A DNA stretch of 64,000 nucleotides from Leptospira ainazelensis (lineage in GTDB: Bacteria > Spirochaetota > Leptospiria > Leptospirales > Leptospiraceae). Location: contig NZ_JAFFPT010000009.1 in NCBI RefSeq assembly GCF_016918785.1, positions 186,001-250,000 of the forward strand, given 5' to 3'. The notes beneath the pieces were generated by a model. It had not been told where the DNA came from and searched no databases. It was given only the letters and a program-made list of their open reading frames with translations. A program made the translations under genes and the position numbers. Shown here one piece after another: positions 1 to 14,441 of the stretch (position 1 is the stretch's first letter; each line of letters begins with the position of its first letter).

Positions 1-120
1 GCTCAGAAGGCGGTTCTTACATTGGACAATTTTTTTCCATCCACATTCTGTCTCGAAAATTCAACGATCTCGATCAAGGAATGGATCGGAATTCTCGTTC
101 AAAAGATTAAGAACTCTTGA
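1..120 (+). CDS. C-terminal end of an unidentified protein (5' truncated by window edge)
   Basis: Frame 1 is open from the first base and ends at a TGA at 118-120, giving 39 residues that finish in ..EWIGILVQKIKNS. The residue mix looks like ordinary protein rather than a chance reading frame, and it runs in the same direction as the cytochrome c maturation genes about 100 bases downstream, so it may be the last part of an upstream operon gene. No motif is visible and I do not recognise the family. Function cannot be given. Confidence 0.45.
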   Translation, partial: AQKAVLTLDNFFPSTFCLENSTISIKEWIGILVQKIKNS

Positions 121-222
121 AAGACCCTTGGTTCGGAGTAAAATAAGGATATTTCCACTTTTCTCCTTCCAATGTCTCGGTTTTTATGGTCTAAAACAGA
201 AACTAGATCGGAACTTTTAACG

Positions 223-618
<396 letters not shown>

Positions 619-660
619 ATCTCTGTCGCCTAAAAGCGAAAGGACAATGGACTCTTTGAT

Positions 661-2846
<2,186 letters not shown>

Positions 2847-2850
<4 letters not shown>

Positions 2851-3431
2851 AAGCATCAGTTTACAAAATTCTAATATTATTTCCGATCTTCGTTTTATTC
2901 CCGTTTTACGGCCCGATCTTCGGAGATTCCACCTTTACCAATCTGAGCGAGCCGGAGCAGATCCGAACTTTTCACGAAGTCACTTCCAGGATTCGTTGTA
3001 TTTGTATCCCGTCGATCACGATCAAGAGTTGTTCGTTTAACAATTGTACCGTCTCCGCAAAGCTCAAAATTTTCATAGAGAATCGAATCGCAAAAGGTGA
3101 AAGCGCGGACGTAATCGTAAACAAGATGGTTCATGGATTCGGTGAAGAGGCCTTGCAAGATCCGGTCGTTCAAAGATTTGTGGAGGCCGGGAACACAGGA
3201 ATGGCCAACTCCGTCGTTTTCGGTTTTGGAGAAAATATTCTAGCGACTCCGGATTCTACTTGGATCAATTTGAGCTTGGGTCTTGCGGGAGTTCTCGGAA
3301 TTCTTTTTATATTCTTTTTTATGAAACGTAAGAATCCAAACTTTTCCAAAAAAAACTCGCCGGAATCTCCAAAACAAGAAACTGAAGCTTTCAATCGATA
3401 TCTTTCAGAAATACAGGAAAAACAAAAATAA
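2847..3431 (+). CDS. ccmH: CcmH-like thiol protein of cytochrome c maturation
   Basis: CcmH reduces or holds the apocytochrome CxxC thiols for haem attachment. This 194-residue protein has an N-terminal hydrophobic signal/anchor, a Cys-bearing helical domain, and a membrane segment at about 142-159 followed by a charged tail. Instead of the usual LRCxxC it has RCIC (C51, C53) and two more Cys at C62 and C67, a pattern resembling the CxC..C..C type found with CxxxY CcmE proteins. The start is TTG at 2847, overlapping the ccmF stop as TTGA with TAGGAGA upstream. Its TAA shares one base with the ATG of the next gene. Assignment rests on position and the Cys-rich motif; the variant chemistry is inferred. 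Confidence 0.8.
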
Positions 3432-3841
3432 TGGATCTCCTACTCATTCCATTTTACATCCTCTTGGTCGGAATCGTTGTTCTTCCGTTTCTCTACGTCC
3501 GTTTTTCCATCGATCTCAAATCGACTGATGGAGAATCCGAAAAACTGGAACTGATCAATAGAAGAGAAGTCATTTTAGAAAACCTAAGGGACATTAAGAT
3601 AGAATTCGATACCGGCAAACTGACAGACGGTGAATTTCAATTTATCTCCAAAGGAATCGTAAAAGACTTAGAAGAGTTTGACGAAAGGATAAGGACCATC
3701 GCTCAGAACATCCCGCAGCAAACACAAGCTACTCCGAGCTCGAATGAAATTCTTACAAAATACTGTCATGAATGCGGATTTAAGATAGAAATCTACGGAG
3801 CTAAATTTTGTCCAGCCTGCGGAACCAAACTGATCGTCTAA
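3431..3841 (+). CDS. Membrane-anchored zinc-ribbon protein of the ccm operon (CcmI-like position)
   Basis: A 136-residue protein with one N-terminal membrane helix (about 3-24), a charged, probably coiled-coil stretch (33-95), and a C-terminal zinc ribbon made by two CxxC pairs, C112/C115 and C127/C130 (CHECGF..FCPACG). It overlaps ccmH by one base (TAATG) and is itself overlapped by the next gene, so it belongs to the operon. The layout of anchor plus helical stretch recalls the N-terminal part of CcmI/CycH, but the zinc ribbon and its likely cytoplasmic location are not typical. A role in assisting the haem lyase is inference from context only. Confidence 0.75.
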   Translation: MDLLLIPFYILLVGIVVLPFLYVRFSIDLKSTDGESEKLELINRREVILENLRDIKIEFDTGKLTDGEFQFISKGIVKDLEEFDERIRTIAQNIPQQTQATPSSNEILTKYCHECGFKIEIYGAKFCPACGTKLIV

Positions 3842-4494
3842 GAGGGATTATACGGAAAACGCTTGCCGTTTTCATAATATTCTTTTGTGTCATTTCGCTT
3901 GCGGATTGCAAGAGCAAAGATCTCAAACTCCAAGGAGACCTCGTTCGATTAAACGAACTTCCTTTTTACGGAGCCGGATTTTACGTTTCGGCTTCGAAGG
4001 TGGATAAAGAGGATCTGGAAGAACTTCGAAAAGATTTGAAAAACGAACTCGCTTCCCGAGCCCCGAAAGATAGAGTTGAAAGGTGGAAAGAAATTTCCGA
4101 ACTCAACGGTTCGGAAGGGATCTATATCCTTTTCCAGATCGTCCCCGAAACGAGAGTTCTGCCCGAATTCTTAAATTTCCAATTTTTGTTAAACGACCAA
4201 ACGTCCGAAAAAATTTGGCCTTATTATTTACAGACGCTGACTGCGAAGATTCGGAACTCCCGTTTTTCCGCACTTCCATCCTATGGCGCCGTCGCCCATC
4301 CTTACTACACGGTTCCGCCGGGGGTTTATCCGTCCGGAACGATCCTGTATGATTCCGATGTGACGACCGATGTCGAACATATCTATCGTTTTTTGATTCG
4401 TTTTCCTAAGAATGCGTTGAATACTAACCCTTCGGGTAAAAACTTTTTTCAAGCGACAACGCCCGCGAAGTCCATTCTTAAATTTGAATATTAG
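3808..4494 (+). CDS. Predicted lipoprotein, last gene of the ccm operon
   Basis: A 228-residue protein with a basic N-terminus, a hydrophobic segment and a loose lipobox ending LADC, so it is probably lipidated and exported. After the Cys the sequence is mixed and shows no domain I recognise; HPYYTVPPGVYPSG near residue 165 is Pro/Tyr-rich. It starts 34 bases inside the preceding zinc-ribbon gene in another frame, which implies coupled translation; no better start is seen downstream, because the next in-frame codons are ATT and ATA. Function unknown; a link to cytochrome c biogenesis is only positional. Confidence 0.7.
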   Translation: MSSLRNQTDRLRGIIRKTLAVFIIFFCVISLADCKSKDLKLQGDLVRLNELPFYGAGFYVSASKVDKEDLEELRKDLKNELASRAPKDRVERWKEISELNGSEGIYILFQIVPETRVLPEFLNFQFLLNDQTSEKIWPYYLQTLTAKIRNSRFSALPSYGAVAHPYYTVPPGVYPSGTILYDSDVTTDVEHIYRFLIRFPKNALNTNPSGKNFFQATTPAKSILKFEY

Positions 4495-4735
4495 AATAAA
4501 TCATTGCTCTTGGAATTTGGATCTTCGGTAAAGAACCGGCCTGGACATTTATTTTCCATAAAATGAAAATTTAGTTTTTCATAAAGAGGATTTGATCTGG
4601 AGAATATTTTAAGATCCCTTCCCAGTAAAACTTTCAAAGTAAGAAGCTGTTAGAAGATTCGAGTTTAAAAACTCGTCAAAGTCTTTCGGAATAGATTTAT
4701 ATTTTTGTAAAGAAGGAAATTCAGAAAAACCATTG

Positions 4736-5067
4736 TCGGAACTACGACAAGTGAGAAAATTCTATCTTGCTTTTGGTTTGTCTTTTTGATATGCCGAAAT
4801 TGTCCAAAACTTCCCGAGAACCCGCCTCCTCCACCCTAGTTCAGCATATCCTTACCACAAGTTAAAAAGCTATTTAGAATGAAGAAGGATCCCAGTAAGA
4901 TTTTTTGTAGGAGTTCCTACAAAGACAGGAGGAAGTTTTTTACTTGCAAAGATAAGGTTTTTGTGATAGAGCAAAATCTCCCGGAATTTTCCGCCACCCG
5001 CCCCTCCACCCAAAATTTCAGGGCGGGGCCGCGCGACTTTTTACGGAAAATCCGTCGGAACTACGAC
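4736..5067 (+). repeat. Degenerate intergenic repeat, family 2, copy A (two tandem units)
   Basis: The 575-base gap 4495-5069 holds no convincing gene. From 4736 it contains two loosely related units. The second begins with GTAGGAGTTCCTAC (4907-4920), an imperfect palindrome, continues with TTACTTGCAAA and GATAGAGCAAAATCTCCCGG, and then CCGCCCCTCCACCC, a GC-rich block and GTCGGAACTACGAC (5054-5067). The same succession of boxes recurs at 22123-22301. The first unit (4736-4905) begins with the related GTCGGAACTACGAC and has CCGCCTCCTCCACCC. Reading frames through it have no gene-like features, so I treat it as a dispersed non-coding repeat. Confidence 0.6.
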
Positions 5068-5069
5068 GA

Positions 5070-6941
5070 TCACTCCACTTTCGAGGAAGTCGATTTTTTT
5101 GACCCGAAATATTGCCGATTCAATTCTTCTTCTACGTCTTCTTTTTTCCAAGTTGTATAATGAATTCCATAGAGCGTTTTAAGATAAGCCTCCACTACAA
5201 AAGAATAACGCAAATCTTCGGGAAATCTTTTCCTAAAATTCCCGCGTCCCAAAAACATAAAATCGAAAACGATCTCCCAACGTTCTCTGCTCCAAATTTC
5301 CTCTTCGCTTAACATTCGGATTTCATAATAAAACCGATCGAGTTCGGAACTTTCCAAAACGGAAACGGTTTCCTCGACGTATTCTTTATACCCCTTCGGC
5401 AAAAGTCTTATATAGTGACCGGGAAAACCTTTCCCGGGTAACCTCGCCAAAAACGGATCCGTGATTCCCAAAAGATCGATCCAGTGAATCTCCGGCCCGC
5501 CGTAATAGCCTGCTAAACCGACATTCGTCGTAACTCGAACCTCCTTGGCAACGAGGAAGACATTTTGTTCGGAATCGGATTCCTCTTTCCATGGGATTCT
5601 CCCGGAGGTCCGTCTTAAAAATTCTTCCGGATTTTTTTTTGAGATCTGGATCGCGTACTGAGCCCAAGGATGCGACTCTGGGGTAATTCCTTTCCACCAA
5701 CTTTTTAAGGAAACGTTATCCTGATACGAAGCTCTTTCATCCACTACCCCTTTTTCGACCCGCACTTCCTGTCTCTGATAAAAATAACGAAACGGAGAGA
5801 ACGGATGGATAAAAAAATAAACCGCGGTTCCGATTCCGAAAGTATATACTATTTTTCTAATGTATTTCGGATTTGTCCCAAGACGTTTAGACAAAAAAAG
5901 AATTTGGGAATAAAGAGAAACCACCAGACACGAGCCGAAAAATCTTCCGGCCATAAAATCTCCTCCAATCCAAAGAAGATAAAAAAATACGGGAAGAATC
6001 GCAAACGCTCCAAGCAAAAGAATTCTTTTTTCTTCCTCCGAAAGATTCCATTCCAAATTCTTAAATCGTTTTAGAATGATCTCGGAAAAAATCCAAAATA
6101 AATGCAGAAAAAAAATAAAACCCGCGATCGGATCCCATTTCAAACTGATCCTTATATAATTCCATCCCGCGATCATTCTTTCGGAAAGGGAAGAAATCAC
6201 ATTCGTCTTTGCATAAAACGTATTTGGAAAAATGGAACCGTAATACACGAGTGAAAATAGAAGAAAACAAAACCACGGTAATAACCCCAGAATTCCGTAG
6301 ATTAAAAAAGGGAATTTCTCGTTTCTCGAAATTCTTAAAAAGAGAACGATCAAGGGAATCAACAAAAGAAGCGCCAGATCCAAACGAGTCAAAAGCAAAA
6401 GCGCCGTCAAAATTCCGAGCCACAGTCCGTCTTTTTTGGAAATTCTTTTTTCCGAACTCGGATATACGGAATCAATCCGAATAAAAAAAAGAAGTAACAA
6501 AAGATTGGAAAGCGGATTTTCCAATCCGGATGTATTATAATCTACGAATATTCGAGAGGAATAAAGAATGATAAAAAAAACAGCTATAATTCCGACCGAA
6601 TTCTTAAACTTTGAAAAAGTATAAACCGAGACAAAAAGAAATAAGACCCCGCAGACATACGAGAGCAGATAAGCTGAAATCGAAATTTCCCGGACCAAAG
6701 CTTGGATCGGAAGGAGCAGAAACATCCAGAGCGGATGTGTGTAAACCTGAACTCTTTCCAACGGATTCCATCGAAGTCCAAAACCGTTTAAAAAATTATC
6801 CACAACTCGAAACGTGATAAACGAATCGTCCGAGAGCCAGGCGCTCTCATAAAAAAGAATCGTATAAAGGGGAATGAAAAATAAAAGAAGAAAGGATCGC
6901 CCGGAAATTCTTCTTACAAAAGCAATCCCCGGGAAATTCAT
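5070..6941 (-). CDS. Polytopic GT-C family glycosyltransferase (AftB/PMT-like)
   Basis: A 623-residue protein with roughly ten or more membrane segments in its first 400 residues and a soluble C-terminal part. In the first extracytoplasmic loop it has the acidic pair D38-D39 in DDSFITFR, followed by NGFGLRWNP and YTHPLW. This pattern is typical of GT-C enzymes that use polyprenyl-phosphate sugars, closest in style to the mycobacterial AftB-like group. It would transfer a sugar to a surface glycan or protein outside the membrane; the sugar and acceptor cannot be told. It starts three bases after the hisE stop and so is in one transcript with it, though no functional link is evident. Confidence 0.8.
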   Translation of the reverse strand: MNFPGIAFVRRISGRSFLLLFFIPLYTILFYESAWLSDDSFITFRVVDNFLNGFGLRWNPLERVQVYTHPLWMFLLLPIQALVREISISAYLLSYVCGVLFLFVSVYTFSKFKNSVGIIAVFFIILYSSRIFVDYNTSGLENPLSNLLLLLFFIRIDSVYPSSEKRISKKDGLWLGILTALLLLTRLDLALLLLIPLIVLFLRISRNEKFPFLIYGILGLLPWFCFLLFSLVYYGSIFPNTFYAKTNVISSLSERMIAGWNYIRISLKWDPIAGFIFFLHLFWIFSEIILKRFKNLEWNLSEEEKRILLLGAFAILPVFFYLLWIGGDFMAGRFFGSCLVVSLYSQILFLSKRLGTNPKYIRKIVYTFGIGTAVYFFIHPFSPFRYFYQRQEVRVEKGVVDERASYQDNVSLKSWWKGITPESHPWAQYAIQISKKNPEEFLRRTSGRIPWKEESDSEQNVFLVAKEVRVTTNVGLAGYYGGPEIHWIDLLGITDPFLARLPGKGFPGHYIRLLPKGYKEYVEETVSVLESSELDRFYYEIRMLSEEEIWSRERWEIVFDFMFLGRGNFRKRFPEDLRYSFVVEAYLKTLYGIHYTTWKKEDVEEELNRQYFGSKKSTSSKVE

Positions 6942-6944
6942 TTT

Positions 6945-7223
6945 TTAAGAATGGCGTTTACGAAGTTCTTCCACGATGTCTTGTAAAGAAATTCCTTGTT
7001 CGACGAGCAAAACCTGCAAATGAAAAAGTAAATCCGCTGCTTCGTGTGTGAGTTCTTTTTTGTCCGAATTCTTGGCGGCGATGATGACCTCTCCGGCTTC
7101 TTCTCCTACTTTTTTAAGAATCCGATCCACTCCTCCGCGAAACAAATCGGCGGTATAAGATTTTTCAGGAAGTTCCTGTTTTCTTTTTTTAAGAATATTT
7201 TCCAACTGTAATAAAAATTCCAT
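6945..7223 (-). CDS. hisE: Phosphoribosyl-ATP pyrophosphatase HisE
   Basis: HisE hydrolyses phosphoribosyl-ATP to phosphoribosyl-AMP and pyrophosphate, the second step of histidine synthesis. The 92-residue, all-helical protein carries the MazG-like metal-binding motif [16 protein letters not shown] (residues about 37-52) and, further on, [14 protein letters not shown], as in stand-alone HisE proteins. No other his gene is in the window. It is the first gene of a two-gene minus-strand unit with the glycosyltransferase, and is divergent from the thioredoxin-TPR gene across 132 bases that must hold both promoters. Confidence 0.93.
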   Translation of the reverse strand: MEFLLQLENILKKRKQELPEKSYTADLFRGGVDRILKKVGEEAGEVIIAAKNSDKKELTHEAADLLFHLQVLLVEQGISLQDIVEELRKRHS

Positions 7224-7355
7224 GAATCCAAGGCTTCCTTTGCGAAATCTCCCCCTAGTTTTCCCAGCCTCCGATTCTCCGACAACCGTATTTTTAAGCT
7301 TCCCCGGAAAGAAAACGCTGGCTAAAGCGTTCGCAAAACAGTCCGATGATAGAGA

Positions 7356-8177
7356 ATGAAGAATCTATTTTTCCCAATCTGTATCCTTCTTATCGTTGTT
7401 TCCCATTCTTCTCTTGGCGCCGAAATCCAATGGGAAAAATCGGTGAAGACCGCCTTTGAAAAAGCAAAAGCAAACGGCAAACCTATCTTTATCGACGTCT
7501 ATGCGGATTGGTGCGCTTACTGCAAAACTCTCAAAAAAGAAATCTATCCTAAAAAGGAAGTTCAAAACGAACTTTCCAAATTCGTGACTCTCTCTTTGGA
7601 CGGCGACACGTTTCCAAATCTCAAAAGAAAATACGGAATCGTCGGTTATCCCTCGATGCTCTTCCTGGATCAGAACGGAAGTCTGATCGATAAAATCACC
7701 GGAATGCCGGATGCGAAGATGATTCTCAAATATTTGAAGAATGCTTACGCAAGAAGAAATCTCGAAAAAGAATATCTTGAAAAACTGACAAAGGATCCCG
7801 ACGGAACTAAAACAAACTTTCAAGCCGGGGTCTATTATTTTGAGGCGAGAGAATACGCAAAGGCGATTCAGTTTTTTAAAAAGGCGATCGAATCCACCGA
7901 TTCCAAAAACGGCGATAAAAAACACGACGCGCTCTACAACCTCGGGATTTCGTATCTTGAAGTGGGAAACTTTAAGGCTTCGGTGGAAACGTTTAATTCT
8001 TATCTCACGAAATATCCGAACGGGGACGCCGCTTCCGCCTTCTTCTTTCGAGGGAACGCTTACGAAGAATTAAACCGAAAAGAAGAAGCGAAGTCGGACT
8101 ACAAAAAGGCCCTGGAACTCACGAGCGACCAGGAAGAAAAAAAGGATCTCCAACTCAGAATCGATTCGTTAAATTAG
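7356..8177 (+). CDS. Exported thioredoxin-fold protein with TPR repeats
   Basis: The 273-residue product has a signal peptide (hydrophobic to about residue 20, cleavage likely after SSLGA) and a thioredoxin-like domain with the redox motif W52-C53-A-Y-C56 and a cis-Pro (GYPSMLF near residue 107). The C-terminal half (about 145-265) holds TPR repeats such as [20 protein letters not shown]. It resembles periplasmic DsbD-gamma/thioredoxin_7 type proteins fused to a TPR scaffold. It probably reduces or rearranges disulfides in envelope proteins; the TPR partner is unknown. It converges on murC with only six bases between the stops. Confidence 0.82.
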   Translation: MKNLFFPICILLIVVSHSSLGAEIQWEKSVKTAFEKAKANGKPIFIDVYADWCAYCKTLKKEIYPKKEVQNELSKFVTLSLDGDTFPNLKRKYGIVGYPSMLFLDQNGSLIDKITGMPDAKMILKYLKNAYARRNLEKEYLEKLTKDPDGTKTNFQAGVYYFEAREYAKAIQFFKKAIESTDSKNGDKKHDALYNLGISYLEVGNFKASVETFNSYLTKYPNGDAASAFFFRGNAYEELNRKEEAKSDYKKALELTSDQEEKKDLQLRIDSLN

Positions 8178-8190
8178 AATATTCTAATTT
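8171..8190. terminator. Perfect 20-base palindrome between convergent genes
   Basis: AAATTAGAATATTCTAATTT is a perfect palindrome that contains the TAG stop of the thioredoxin-TPR gene (8175-8177) and the TAG stop of murC (8184-8186). It could end transcription in both directions, although it is AT-only except for two G/C pairs and would be weak without help. It may simply reflect symmetric stop codons. Confidence 0.35.
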
Positions 8191-9581
8191 TCTAAAAAAT
8201 AGGTTCCCCAATTCCGAACGTTTCCCGCCCCAAGCGTGACAAATTTGTCTCCGGGTTTTAAAAAACGGGAAAGTTCGGTTATACCTTCTTCTATTTCTTT
8301 GGATAGAATTTTCGCGGGATTTTTCATCGCATTCGCGATGAGTTTTGTCTCCACTCCTTCGATCGGATCCTCTCCCGCCGTATATATCGGCAAAAGATAA
8401 ACAGTTTCTCCCGTATCCAGACTTTCGGCAAATTCCTTGTATAAATTCTGAGTTCTCGTATATCGATGCGGCTGAAACAGGATCACGGCCCTTCCGTCTT
8501 TTTTGAGACCCTCCATCGATTGAATGACGGCTTTGATTTCGGTCGGATGATGCCCGTAGTCGTCGTAGACTTCGATCCCGTTTTTACTTCCTAAATACTC
8601 CAATCTTCTGCTTACGCCCGAGTATTCCGGAATCTGTTCGACGAGTTTTTCCAAATCCGCCCCCGCCTCAAAACAGGCAAAAATCGCCGCAAGTGCGTTT
8701 TTGAGGTAGTGTTCACCGGGATACTTTAGAGAAAAAGAATATTCTTTTTCTCTAAAGTAGAAGGTTAAAACTCCGCCTTTGATCCGATAGAGCGCCGTGT
8801 TGGAATTCTGACTTCTTTCGTCCTTAAAAATCTCTTCCTTTCGCTCGGATGATGTCCTGGTAAATCCGAAAATTTTAGAATGATCTCCGAACAACGGAAG
8901 CGCGTCTGCGATCCCGATATCGTCCAGATTTACTATCAATTTCCTCGAAGCGCGTTCCATATAACGCGCAAACGCTTTGAGAAGATTCTCCCTCGTCTGA
9001 TAGTAATCTAGATGATCCTCATCCACGTTTGTAAGAATTCGAACCTCCGCGTTGTGATTGTTGAAGGTCCCGTCGGATTCGTCGGACTCGAAAACGGCCC
9101 ATTCTCCTCTCCCCCAAGAGCCGCCCCTTCCGTTTAAAAAAGCGACTTCTCCTCCCACCATCACCGAAGGGAAGAATCCGCATCGTTCCAAAAGAAAAGC
9201 CGTCATCGCCGTGGTAGTGGTTTTTCCATGAGAGCCCGCGACCGAAATTTGTTTTTTTTCGGACATCACTTGGTGGAGAAGTTCCGAACGATGTACGATC
9301 GAAATGCCCTTCTCACGAAATTTTTTGACTAAAGGATGAGAATCCAATCGGATCGCGGAAGAATAGATTGCAAGATCGTAATTTTCGGCTTCGAACGTCG
9401 AAGTTTTATCGAGAACCGTTGCTCCGTTTTGAATCAACTTTTCCACAACCGGAGAATGTTTTCCGTCGTAACCTCCGACCTTCATTCCTTTTTCCAAAAG
9501 AAGAAAGGCGAGCGAGGACATTCCCGATCCGCCGATTCCGAGAAAGAACGGTCTTTGAAAGGATTTCCAGTCGGCCTGCAT
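8184..9581 (-). CDS. murC: UDP-N-acetylmuramate--L-alanine ligase MurC
   Basis: MurC adds L-alanine to UDP-MurNAc with ATP, the first step of the peptidoglycan stem peptide. Family motifs are in order: UDP-binding GIGGSGMSS at the N-terminus, the ATP P-loop [11 protein letters not shown], the central [11 protein letters not shown] and [19 protein letters not shown], and the C-terminal [12 protein letters not shown] start at the ATG at 9581, one base beyond the murG stop, which places the nucleotide fold near residue 15; the frame is open to 9632, but that would overlap murG. It is the last gene of the rsmH-murC cluster. Confidence 0.96.
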   Translation of the reverse strand: MQADWKSFQRPFFLGIGGSGMSSLAFLLLEKGMKVGGYDGKHSPVVEKLIQNGATVLDKTSTFEAENYDLAIYSSAIRLDSHPLVKKFREKGISIVHRSELLHQVMSEKKQISVAGSHGKTTTTAMTAFLLERCGFFPSVMVGGEVAFLNGRGGSWGRGEWAVFESDESDGTFNNHNAEVRILTNVDEDHLDYYQTRENLLKAFARYMERASRKLIVNLDDIGIADALPLFGDHSKIFGFTRTSSERKEEIFKDERSQNSNTALYRIKGGVLTFYFREKEYSFSLKYPGEHYLKNALAAIFACFEAGADLEKLVEQIPEYSGVSRRLEYLGSKNGIEVYDDYGHHPTEIKAVIQSMEGLKKDGRAVILFQPHRYTRTQNLYKEFAESLDTGETVYLLPIYTAGEDPIEGVETKLIANAMKNPAKILSKEIEEGITELSRFLKPGDKFVTLGAGNVRNWGTYFLEN

Positions 9582-9582
9582 C

Positions 9583-10659
9583 TTAGTCCAGAGAGAAAAA
9601 ATATTTCGCGGTGTCTCTTGCCGCGTCCACATGGGAACACTGAAGAGATTTGATCGACATTTCGTTTAACAACGAGACGTCGTCTACGAGTTTCGCAAGA
9701 ATTCTAAAAAGATGGGATTCGTCTTCGTCCTTTTGATCCAAGACTACCGCGGCTCCGTTGAGTTCAAAGTATCTTGCGTTCGCCATCTGATGATCGTCTT
9801 TTGCATAAGGATACGGAATAAGAATCATCGGAAGCGCAAAGGCCGCACACTCGGATAAAACTCCGGAACCGGAACGCGCGATCACGAAGTTCGCCCACTC
9901 GTATTGTTCCTTCATATTGTCCGTGTAAGATATGAGCTCCGCGTCCTTTTTTGTCTTTTGCGAAACCTCCTCATACAAAGCCGAACCCGTTAATAAACGA
10001 AATCGAAACTGAGTGTTGATTTCGTCGTGATCCATCAGACGAACTACGATATTGTTGATCTGTCTGGCGCCTTGACTTCCACCCATCACAAGAACGTTAA
10101 ACTGCTTCTTCTTTTTAGAGTCGTATTTTTCGGAGAATTTCAAAGACATCTTCGGAAGTGTTTTTTTCCGAAGAGGATTTCCGATGATCGACCAATCGCA
10201 AGGAACTGAATGATTGACGGGAGGAAAACTAAACGCGGCCTTATTGGCAAAACGGAAAAACAAACGGTTCACGTTTCCGGGAATACAATTCTGTTCGCAG
10301 AGATAAACCTTCTTCCTAAAAAGAACTCCGTATAAAATCGAAGAAACCGTCGAATAACCGCCCATTCCGATGACGACGTCCACGTTGAGTTTTCGAAAGA
10401 GTAGGAATGTTTTTAGAATCTGAAACGTATAACGAAAGGGAAAAAGAAGAATATTGCTGGAGAGCGGAGGAAGATTGTGCCAGAGAACGTCACACGGAGC
10501 TTGTTCCAAATCCGGGTTGTTTCGATTCCGTTCGAGAGAATAGAGATATAAATTCTCATAACCGATCTGTTCTTTTAAGTCGGTCAAAACTTCGGCAAGA
10601 GCGACTCCCGGTGATATATGTCCTCCGGTCCCGCCGGCTGCGATTACAATCGATCTCAT
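9583..10659 (-). CDS. murG: Lipid II synthase MurG (UDP-GlcNAc transferase)
   Basis: MurG transfers GlcNAc from UDP-GlcNAc to lipid I at the cytoplasmic membrane face. The 358-residue protein has the N-terminal GGTGGH loop (residues 9-14), GMGGYSTV, the [11 protein letters not shown] loop of the second Rossmann domain, and the donor-binding region [25 protein letters not shown], with DDHQMANA after it. Its ATG overlaps the ftsW stop (ATGA at 10656-10659), indicating coupled translation within the division and wall cluster. Confidence 0.96.
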   Translation of the reverse strand: MRSIVIAAGGTGGHISPGVALAEVLTDLKEQIGYENLYLYSLERNRNNPDLEQAPCDVLWHNLPPLSSNILLFPFRYTFQILKTFLLFRKLNVDVVIGMGGYSTVSSILYGVLFRKKVYLCEQNCIPGNVNRLFFRFANKAAFSFPPVNHSVPCDWSIIGNPLRKKTLPKMSLKFSEKYDSKKKKQFNVLVMGGSQGARQINNIVVRLMDHDEINTQFRFRLLTGSALYEEVSQKTKKDAELISYTDNMKEQYEWANFVIARSGSGVLSECAAFALPMILIPYPYAKDDHQMANARYFELNGAAVVLDQKDEDESHLFRILAKLVDDVSLLNEMSIKSLQCSHVDAARDTAKYFFSLD

Positions 10660-11806
10660 AGACCTAGGTTTTCCTTTCTCGTTATATTGACAAGAATTCC
10701 AAGAGAAATCAATACGATGAGAATGGAAGATCCTCCGTAACTCACAAAAGGTAAACTGATCCCTGTGATCGGAAAGATTCCCGTAACGACGAACATATTG
10801 ATGATAAATTGTGTTCCCAAGATGATCAAAATTCCGGCACCCAAATAAAAACCGAACGGATCCTTTACCTTCTGCACAAGATAAAAAGACCGGAACAGAA
10901 GTAATAAGATTAGAAAGATAAAAATCATAAATCCCACAAACCCGAAATCTTCGACAAACGTCGCCAATACGAAGTCCGTATGACTGTAAGTCAAATAACG
11001 ATGCGCGTAACCCGAAGCGAGTTTGTTACCGAACCACCCTCCGTCCAAAAACGCACGAAACGAAGTTACGAGCTGATGACCTTCGTCAAAACGGTATCGA
11101 TAGGGATCCAGCCAAACTTCCACCCTCTTCTTCCGATAACCGACCCGATCGATCAAAATGTAAATCAGAGGAAGGGATACGATACCTACGACGAGCAAAT
11201 TTCGAAAAGGAAATCCGAATAAAAAAATAAAACCTAGAATTACAAAAAGAATTTCTAATGTGGTTCCGAATGCGGGTTCCACAAGAATCAAAACGATCAC
11301 CGTGAGCAATAAGACGGACGGAACTAAAAGTTTTTTGTAATCAAGCGCGGATTCTAACTTTAATTTTTTAAAAAGCGAGGCGAGATAGATCAAAACGGCC
11401 ACTTTAGCGACTTCAGAAGGCTGGAGTTGATACGGGCCGAGCGCGATCCATCTATGAAAGTTTCTTCCGTAATATGTGGACACCGATTTCCCAACGCCGG
11501 GAATAAACACGAGAATGAGAAGACCGATGGCGACTAACATTCCTAAGGCGGCGAGTTTTTCGAGTTTTTGGTAAGGAAAAACAGAGAAAAAAAAGAAAAA
11601 CACAAGACTCACACAGATCCAGATCGCCTGTTTTTTGAGAAAGTATTCCGAATCCTTAAATTCTCTCCAAGCGGTGATACTCGAAGAAGAATACATAACG
11701 CAGAGCCCCAAAAAAAGAAGAAGAAAGATCGTAACGATCAAAAGAACGTCTAAGGAACTTTTTCCCGGTCCCCAGAACTCTCTCCACTTCCTTCCGATAG
11801 AATCGA

Positions 11807-11810
<4 letters not shown>
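10656..11810 (-). CDS. ftsW: SEDS glycosyltransferase FtsW
   Basis: FtsW polymerises lipid II into glycan strands at the septum with a class B penicillin-binding protein. This polytopic protein (384 residues from the chosen start) shows SEDS landmarks: [30 protein letters not shown] and [15 protein letters not shown] near the C-terminus. I start at the ATG at 11810 because it overlaps the mraY stop as ATGA; the frame continues upstream to 11864 inside mraY. RodA is the alternative, but the setting between mraY and murG favours FtsW. No ftsI partner gene is found in this cluster. Confidence 0.93.
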
Positions 11811-12919
<1,109 letters not shown>

Positions 12920-12973
12920 GTACCCGTCCTAGTTTCAAAAAAAAGGAGTGTTCTTTATTTGTATCGGAGAATT

Positions 12974-14441
12974 TTAAAAAAGGCCGAAGGCTTTTTGAAC
13001 CTGCTCCACGTCGCTGAAGTGACGTTTTTCTTTCCCGATGATTTGGTATTCTTCATGACCCTTTCCTGCCACAAGAAGACAACCGCCTTCCGGCAAAACC
13101 GCCACTCCTTCCGCGATCGCCTTGGCTCGATCCACTTCCCTGAGAAGCGGAAGAAATCCTTTGGAAAAACCGGTCTGGATCTCATTCAAGATGGATTCCG
13201 GTTCTTCCGTTCTCGGGTTATCGGAGGTAAGAATGACCTGATCCGAAAGTTCTTCCGCGATCCGCGCCATCTTAGGACGTTTGGATCTATCCCGATCTCC
13301 TCCGCAACCGAAAAGAGTGATCAATCGTTTCGGTTGAGAATCTCTCACACTTCGGATGATATTTTCCAGAGCGTCCGGAGTATGCGCGTAATCGACGACG
13401 GCCATTCTCGAACGATCCTTGCTGTAGACGATTTGAAAACGTCCCGGAATCTGAGGAATTCTTTCCAAAGAAGAAGACATCTTTTGCGGATCCAAACCGA
13501 TCCCGATTCCCGTGATCCACGCGAGGGCCGTATTGCGGACGTTAAACGAACCCAGAAGATTGGTATGAATCGAATGAGAATGATCGCCCTCGGTCAAAGT
13601 ATAAGAAGTGCCTTGCAGATTGAGAGAAGAATCTCCGATCTTCCATTCTCCGCGAGGACCGTCTAACGCGTTCACTTTCAAACTCGGAAGACGGGATTGA
13701 ATTCTTTCTAAGAGTTCTTTTCCGCCGGGAGAAATGTAATCCAAAACCGCAAACGAAGAACGGAAAGAATCCAAAATTTCAAAAAGACGAAACTTACTTT
13801 CGAAGTAATCTTCCATATCGGGATGAAAGTCGAGATGGTCCTGGGTAAGATTGGTGAAAACTCCGGCCCTGACGGAGATCCCGTTCAGTCTTCCGAGTTT
13901 GAGACCGTGAGAACTCGCTTCCATAAAAACGGTATCCACACCATGATCCTTCATTTCTTTGAGAATGAGATTGAGAGAAGAAGCGTCCGGAGTCGTGTAA
14001 CCCGTATCGATCAGATTATCTCCGAATTTGACTCCGATCGTACCGATCAAACCGCAGTTGCGTCCCTGTTCTTTTGCTAATGCGAAGAGAATGTTCGTGA
14101 GGGAAGTTTTCCCGTTCGTCCCGGTCACGGCGACGATCTCCAAAGTTTTCGAAGGATGACCGAGAAGAAAGGAAGCGATCCTCCCTTGGAGTTGTTCCGG
14201 ATCGATCTTTGTTTCCAAAACGATCTTGGAATCCGGAAGGACGATCGAAGAACCGCTTCGAATCAGAATCAAAGAGGCATTGGTCTTGGAAATATATTCT
14301 TCTTTTTTAGAACCCAGAGAATCGGAAACGCAGAAGATATCTTCTACGTTCGTCTTCCGAGAATCGGATTGGATATAACCGAGTTCGACTCCATCGGGCG
14401 ATTTGCTTTGAGGAACGATCTTAAGTTCGAGTTCCGGAAAT

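Noticed and set aside
4879..5160. 93-codon frame across the family 2 repeat
   Set aside because: It crosses the repeat and runs antisense into the end of the glycosyltransferase gene; the composition is not protein-like and the second copy of the repeat does not keep the frame.
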